From positions 25,315,072 through 25,379,071 of the forward strand of contig CAXIPT010000001.1 in the NCBI GenBank assembly GCA_964030475.1: 64,000 nt of DNA. Reading direction: 5' to 3'. The notes beneath the pieces were generated by a model that was not told the DNA's origin, searched no databases, and saw only the letters and a program-made list of their open reading frames with translations. The translations under genes were made by a program, and so were the position numbers. Of this stretch, positions 60,697-64,000 are shown in pieces (the stretch's first letter is position 1; every line of letters starts with the position of its first letter). The stretch comes from Tethya wilhelma. Lineage: Eukaryota; Porifera; Demospongiae; Tethyida; Tethyidae.

Positions 60697-61150
60697 GCAA
60701 GAATAATACAAAGGTTTATATAATCGTTTACTTCAAAGAGTATTATCGTACAGAGATCAGCTACGTAGAATTTTTTTGTGTAGTAACCAAACAAGACAGC
60801 TATATATATGTACAGTAGTTTATTGCACAATAGTAAACTTGATACAGGTTCCTTTAGTTTTCCATATTAGGCTATAATACCGAATGATTGTTATGCCACA
60901 CCCACACATGTACTAGGTACTCTCCTGTCGGTATTGCTTCCATTATTGCCGGGAAACTTGCCGAAGTGGAAAGTTTTTCTGTTCTAATTGAACAAATTGG
61001 TCTCTATTTTGTGACGGTACTGGTGGGCCTCATCATACATGGTTGCATCACACTGCCCCTCATTTACATCGTAATGACCAGGAGCAACCCCCTCAAGATC
61101 ATCAAAGCTGTTCTACAGGCTCTCCTAACTGCATTTGGAACATCTTCAAG
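58463..61150 (+). CDS. SLC1A: Excitatory amino acid transporter (SLC1/EAAT-like), 5' part
   Basis: EAATs take up glutamate or aspartate using sodium gradients. Exons: 58463-59013, 59577-59619, 60275-60594 and 60917-61150; all phases agree (for example LLR-NMLPDNLFAATFQQ across introns). The N-terminus is hydrophilic; membrane segments follow (LLLILTIASVVVGTIIG, FLRMLKMLILPLIVFSLIAG, VLYYGTTTLLAVGLGLILV). The extracellular loop has two NxS/T sites (NVSGEE, NISCVNST). Then MNVLGIIVFTIAFGITLG, VMWYSPVGIASIIAGKLAE and ALLTAFGTSS. The family's glutamate-binding half (from the SSSATLP hairpin on) is missing: sequence after 61150 is repeat-like and an N occurs at 61483. Start at 58463 is the first in-frame ATG. 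Confidence 0.88.
59939..60149. mobile_element. 211-bp inverted-repeat element, tagcacaaa family
   Basis: Left end taccgtatagcacaaaat, right end atttttgtgctatacagta; the inner part also pairs (gccggtaataaaatttgg with ccaatattaaaatctgcc, imperfectly). It lies in the EAAT intron. It shares the terminal taccgtata with the 24489 family, and so may be a relative. Confidence 0.75.
60600..60693. repeat. Compound GT/GA microsatellite directly after a donor
   Basis: The donor gtaagt at 60595 runs straight into GT repeats and then GA repeats. Confidence 0.9.
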
Positions 61151-61524
61151 GTATGTATGCATGGTAAGGTATGTATACATGCATGTACAGTGGTGGATCC
61201 AGGGGGGGTTCAAGGGTTACACGGAACCCCCCTTTCAGCTGAGATCTCGCATTATAATTAACTGTGCAGATTGGAAAAGGCCAAGATGGAACCCTCCTTT
61301 CAACTTAAAAATAACTCAGAATCACGCTAAATATTAGTCTTTTGTGAAAAATATAGAGTTTCTGTCTCTTTCTTGCCATTTTTTTCTTCCATTCAGGCTT
61401 TTTTGGCAAAATTTTAGCTGCACGAGCGCTAAAGGGGAGGGCTGTTGCGACCGGAAGTGGGCGTGGCTACGTAAAGCTTTTCNGGAAAGAAAGTATCCCA
61501 CGTTGCTTGTGGCTCATCTCACAG
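61151..61524. other. Junction zone between EAAT and cryptochrome
   Basis: It includes a repeat-like stretch (gtggatccagggggggttca to about 61230) and an N at 61483. No EAAT exon is seen. The missing 3' half of EAAT and 5' end of the cryptochrome both fall at this point. Confidence 0.5.
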
Positions 61525-62854
61525 TGCCTGCATCGATTTAGACAGCCGTTTGCAAAAGAAACCCTACTGCACTCGTCTCAATGTCTTCTATGGACAACCG
61601 ACCATCATTTTGCCCGAGCTCTTTCAGAAGTGGAACGTGACTGCACTCACGTTCCAAGCTTCGCAAATCAGCAGTGAATCTGTGAAGCACGATGAGATCA
61701 TCAAGCTTATCGGAGCTCAGAGAAATGTTCTTGTTTCGACCCACTTTTCCCACACACTCTACGACCCCAATGATCTCATAGGCCTCAACAACAACCAAGT
61801 GCCGCTCTCCTACAAAGAATTTCGTCGTCTCTTACCGCTGATTGGTAAACCTGCCGATCCAATCCCGGAACCAGACCTGATGCAGATTTTCGTGAACCAA
61901 CAGAGCAGTATGGTGCAAATGGACGATGTGGACGGTAAGATACCTTCTCTGGAGGAGCTTGGATTCTCGAAGCAAGAATCTCTCTACACCAACTGCTGGG
62001 TGGGGGGTGAGACGGAAGCGCTCAGCCGTCTGTCGAGCTTCTGCACCCGTCGTGCCATGTCTGGTTCAGATCCTGTGAATTGGTTGATGAGCAAGGATTC
62101 CCTGAGTCCTTACATCCGATTTGGTTGTCTCTCCGTACGCCAGCTGTTCAGTCAGTTGAGACAGTTCGCCTCCACTTCTTCCAAGGGACAAAATCTCTTT
62201 GAGCAGCTCACAAAGAATCTCTTGCTTCGTGAATTTGCCTTCCTTGTCGGCTCCTCTTCTGCTAATTTCGACGTCATGCAGGGCAACTCGCTGTGCATCC
62301 AACTCCCTTGGGATGACAACAAGGAGTATCTCGAGACCTGGAGGCAGGGAAAGACTGGCTATCCCTGGATCGATGCGATCATACGTCAGGTACGTCAAGA
62401 AGGATGGGCTCACTTTCTCGCTCGACAGAGCATCGCGGTCTTCCTCACTCGAGGATACCTCTGGGTGTCGTGGGTGCTCGGCAAGGAGTTCTTTCAAGAG
62501 TTTATGCTGGACTTTGAACTACCTCTCTCCACCGTCTGTTGGATGCAGAGCTCTTGCAGTGGGTTCTTTTGCAACCAGGTCGAGAGTTACGATCCATGCC
62601 TCGTCGGGAAACAGATGGACCTTGAGGGACGCTACATCAAGACCTACGTACCAGAGTTGCGCGATTTTCCTTCCGACTACGTTCACCAACCTTGGAAGGC
62701 TCCGTTGTACGTACAGAAAGAAGCCGGTTGCATCATCGGACAGGATTATCCCAAGCCTATCGTAGATACATGTGAGCAAGGACAGCTGTGCTGCAAGAGG
62801 ATCCAGAGTATCATGAGCGCTCTTCACGATGTCTACGGAACACAGAGCGACTAG
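61525..62854 (+). CDS. CRY: Animal cryptochrome/6-4 photolyase family protein, N-terminus missing
   Basis: One long exon of about 443 codons, stop at 62852-62854. It likely begins at an acceptor (ctcacag, ending 61524). Segments align in order with animal CRY/6-4 photolyase: DLDSRL, FYGQPTIILPELFQKW, STHFSHTLYDPNDL, LSPYIRFGCLSVRQLF, LLLREFAFLVG, GYPWIDAIIRQVRQEGWAHF, LARQSIAVFLTRGYLWVSW, YVPELRDFP and PWKAPLYVQK. The His pair required for 6-4 repair (H-L-A-R-H) reads F-L-A-R-Q here, and the usual DWSxNAGxWMW flavin/electron-transfer segment is changed to ELPLSTVCWMQ. It is therefore probably a signalling cryptochrome. Flavin-binding cryptochromes have been reported from sponges and linked with larval light response. 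The first part (antenna domain start) lies in the gap. Confidence 0.9.
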
Positions 62855-63958
62855 GAAGAAACAACAGCAAATGACGTACAAACAATTAAACTGACTGCTA
62901 TCAACTCAGAACTTTATTTTTGCCTGCATGCATGTACGTAAGATGCTTGATTCGTCTCCTCCCCCAACCCCTTCAATTCTTCAGAGTAATTGCTATTATA
63001 ATTTTGTGTTTATTATAATTATTGTATTTTGCCGCTGATTGATTGTTCATTCTGCATGTTGGTATTGTATTAATTTATTGTTATTAACGTATTATGTGTG
63101 GAATAATACTTATTATTATTATATGGGATATAGCAAATTCTTGGTGATTACTATAATTACATTCATCAATGAATAAATATCCTTGTCGGTGAATAAGATT
63201 AGACACAGCCTATTAACATTAATAATCAATTTTAAACTATAGTTTATTATATACTAGTATTAAATAGTTTAGAAGTTGCAATTAATTATGTTTATAATTA
63301 GAGTATAAAATGTATGGTACATAATTTATATTTTCAGTATGATTATAATAATAACCTCCGAACAATTAAAGGACACTTTGGGGACAAATATAAATTCGGC
63401 TTGTTTGTCCTTTGTAGAGAGGTTGTCCTCTTCTCGGAGGTTCTGTTTGTATTGCTACAATAGGGAATTGGAATATTTGGGACCCAAGAATTGTCCTTAA
63501 TTGTTGAGAAGTTTATAATACAGTGTCCCTATCTGTGAGGGTCCACTATCGGAGGTTCTGCTTTACACATAATACTCACAGACTAATCAGGTTTAGCAAT
63601 CATACATTGCATGTATGCAGGTGGATCGTACATATACCACAAAATGGAGCATTAATAAAATTAATGTTATAGACTTAACTTGGCATGATAATTAATATTA
63701 ATAGACAGCTAATTTAATAGTTCAGAGGTGACAGGTATATAATGTTCCACATGACAGCCATGTAAGTTTTGCTCAGTGTTTTACCAAATAAGGAAGTTCA
63801 TAATAATATTATAGGTCAGAGAACTATAATATAATAATTAATTTCATACTCTGCAAGGTCAAAATTGGCATAGAATGTTCTACAGCATTTAAAAAACAAA
63901 CGAACAAGAAATGAACAAAATACACACGTAAACCTGGTTAAAAAACAAGAGTGGACAT

Positions 63959-64000
<42 letters not shown>
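62855..64000. other. 3' intergenic stretch
   Basis: AT-rich sequence with no recognised gene. A region near 63350-63560 contains words such as cctccgaacaattaaaggac and its near-inverse, cggaggttctg, suggesting a degraded inverted-repeat element. A CA microsatellite occupies 63961-64000 at the window edge. Confidence 0.5.

Noticed and set aside
61484..61530. RCC1-like peptide (GKKVSHVACGSSHSA) upstream of the cryptochrome
   Set aside because: It lies next to an N and before a good acceptor at 61524; family alignment of the cryptochrome starts after it. A real RCC1 exon cannot be excluded but a single half-repeat is weak evidence.
62066..62765. Long frames overlapping the cryptochrome on other frames and strand
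   Set aside because: They are shadows of the real coding exon and show no domain similarity.

Overview
The window reads as nuclear DNA of a basal metazoan, most likely a demosponge of the Amphimedon queenslandica type. The signs are dense small genes with many short GT-AG introns, AT-rich intergenic DNA full of CA/GA microsatellites and small inverted-repeat elements, and a mix of conserved animal genes (a C9orf72 orthologue, YTHDC1, NOX5, INPP4, EAAT, animal-type cryptochrome) with lineage-specific Ig, fibronectin and death-domain genes. No name is given in the sequence, so the species is an inference. All gene models were spliced by eye from reading frame, intron phase and family similarity. 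Ends and exon edges are estimates good to a few bases where the phases agree.

Layout. 1-5 kb: an Ig-domain receptor (+) and the last visible exon of a similar upstream gene. 6.9-13.0 kb: a C9orf72 orthologue (-). It shares a 0.4 kb divergent promoter with the ribonucleotide reductase small subunit gene (+, 13.4-16.05 kb). 16.4-20.35 kb: two tandem thioredoxins (+). 20.7-23.6 kb: a patchwork of partial genes on the minus strand (an unrecognised C-terminus, and signal-peptide/FN3 and TM/tyrosine-tail receptor pieces) between assembly gaps. 23.6-27.8 kb: 5' part of YTHDC1 (-), divergent from a CCDC51/MITOK-like gene (+, 28.2-29.05 kb). 29.3-31.7 kb: a Ras-like GTPase (+). 32.7-39.6 kb: a kelch-ankyrin-Roc gene and death-domain exons (-). 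39.5-43.6 kb: a 1.6 kb segment present twice. 42.7-47.5 kb: INPP4-type phosphatase with a PH domain (-). 47.95-55.9 kb: NOX5-type NADPH oxidase with about eight EF-hand units (-). 56.4-61.15 kb: a glutamate transporter, preceded by a duplicate of its first exon and a Ty3/gypsy fragment (+). 61.5-62.85 kb: a cryptochrome lacking its N-terminus (+). tRNA-Val and tRNA-Cys genes lie antisense in INPP4 and NOX5 introns.

The genes do not form one pathway. Themes are deoxynucleotide supply and redox (RRM2 and thioredoxins, which are functionally linked because thioredoxin can reduce ribonucleotide reductase), signalling and immunity-like receptors (Ig/FN3 receptors, kelch-ankyrin-Roc and death domain, NOX5, INPP4, Ras), and light sensing (cryptochrome). 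Single N characters or N runs sit at 4428-4513, 9401, 17084, 21250, 23438-23474, 33587, 35587, 37164, 41971, 45453, 47138, 57065 and 61483. Several coincide with gene truncations or exact duplications and look like assembly joins.
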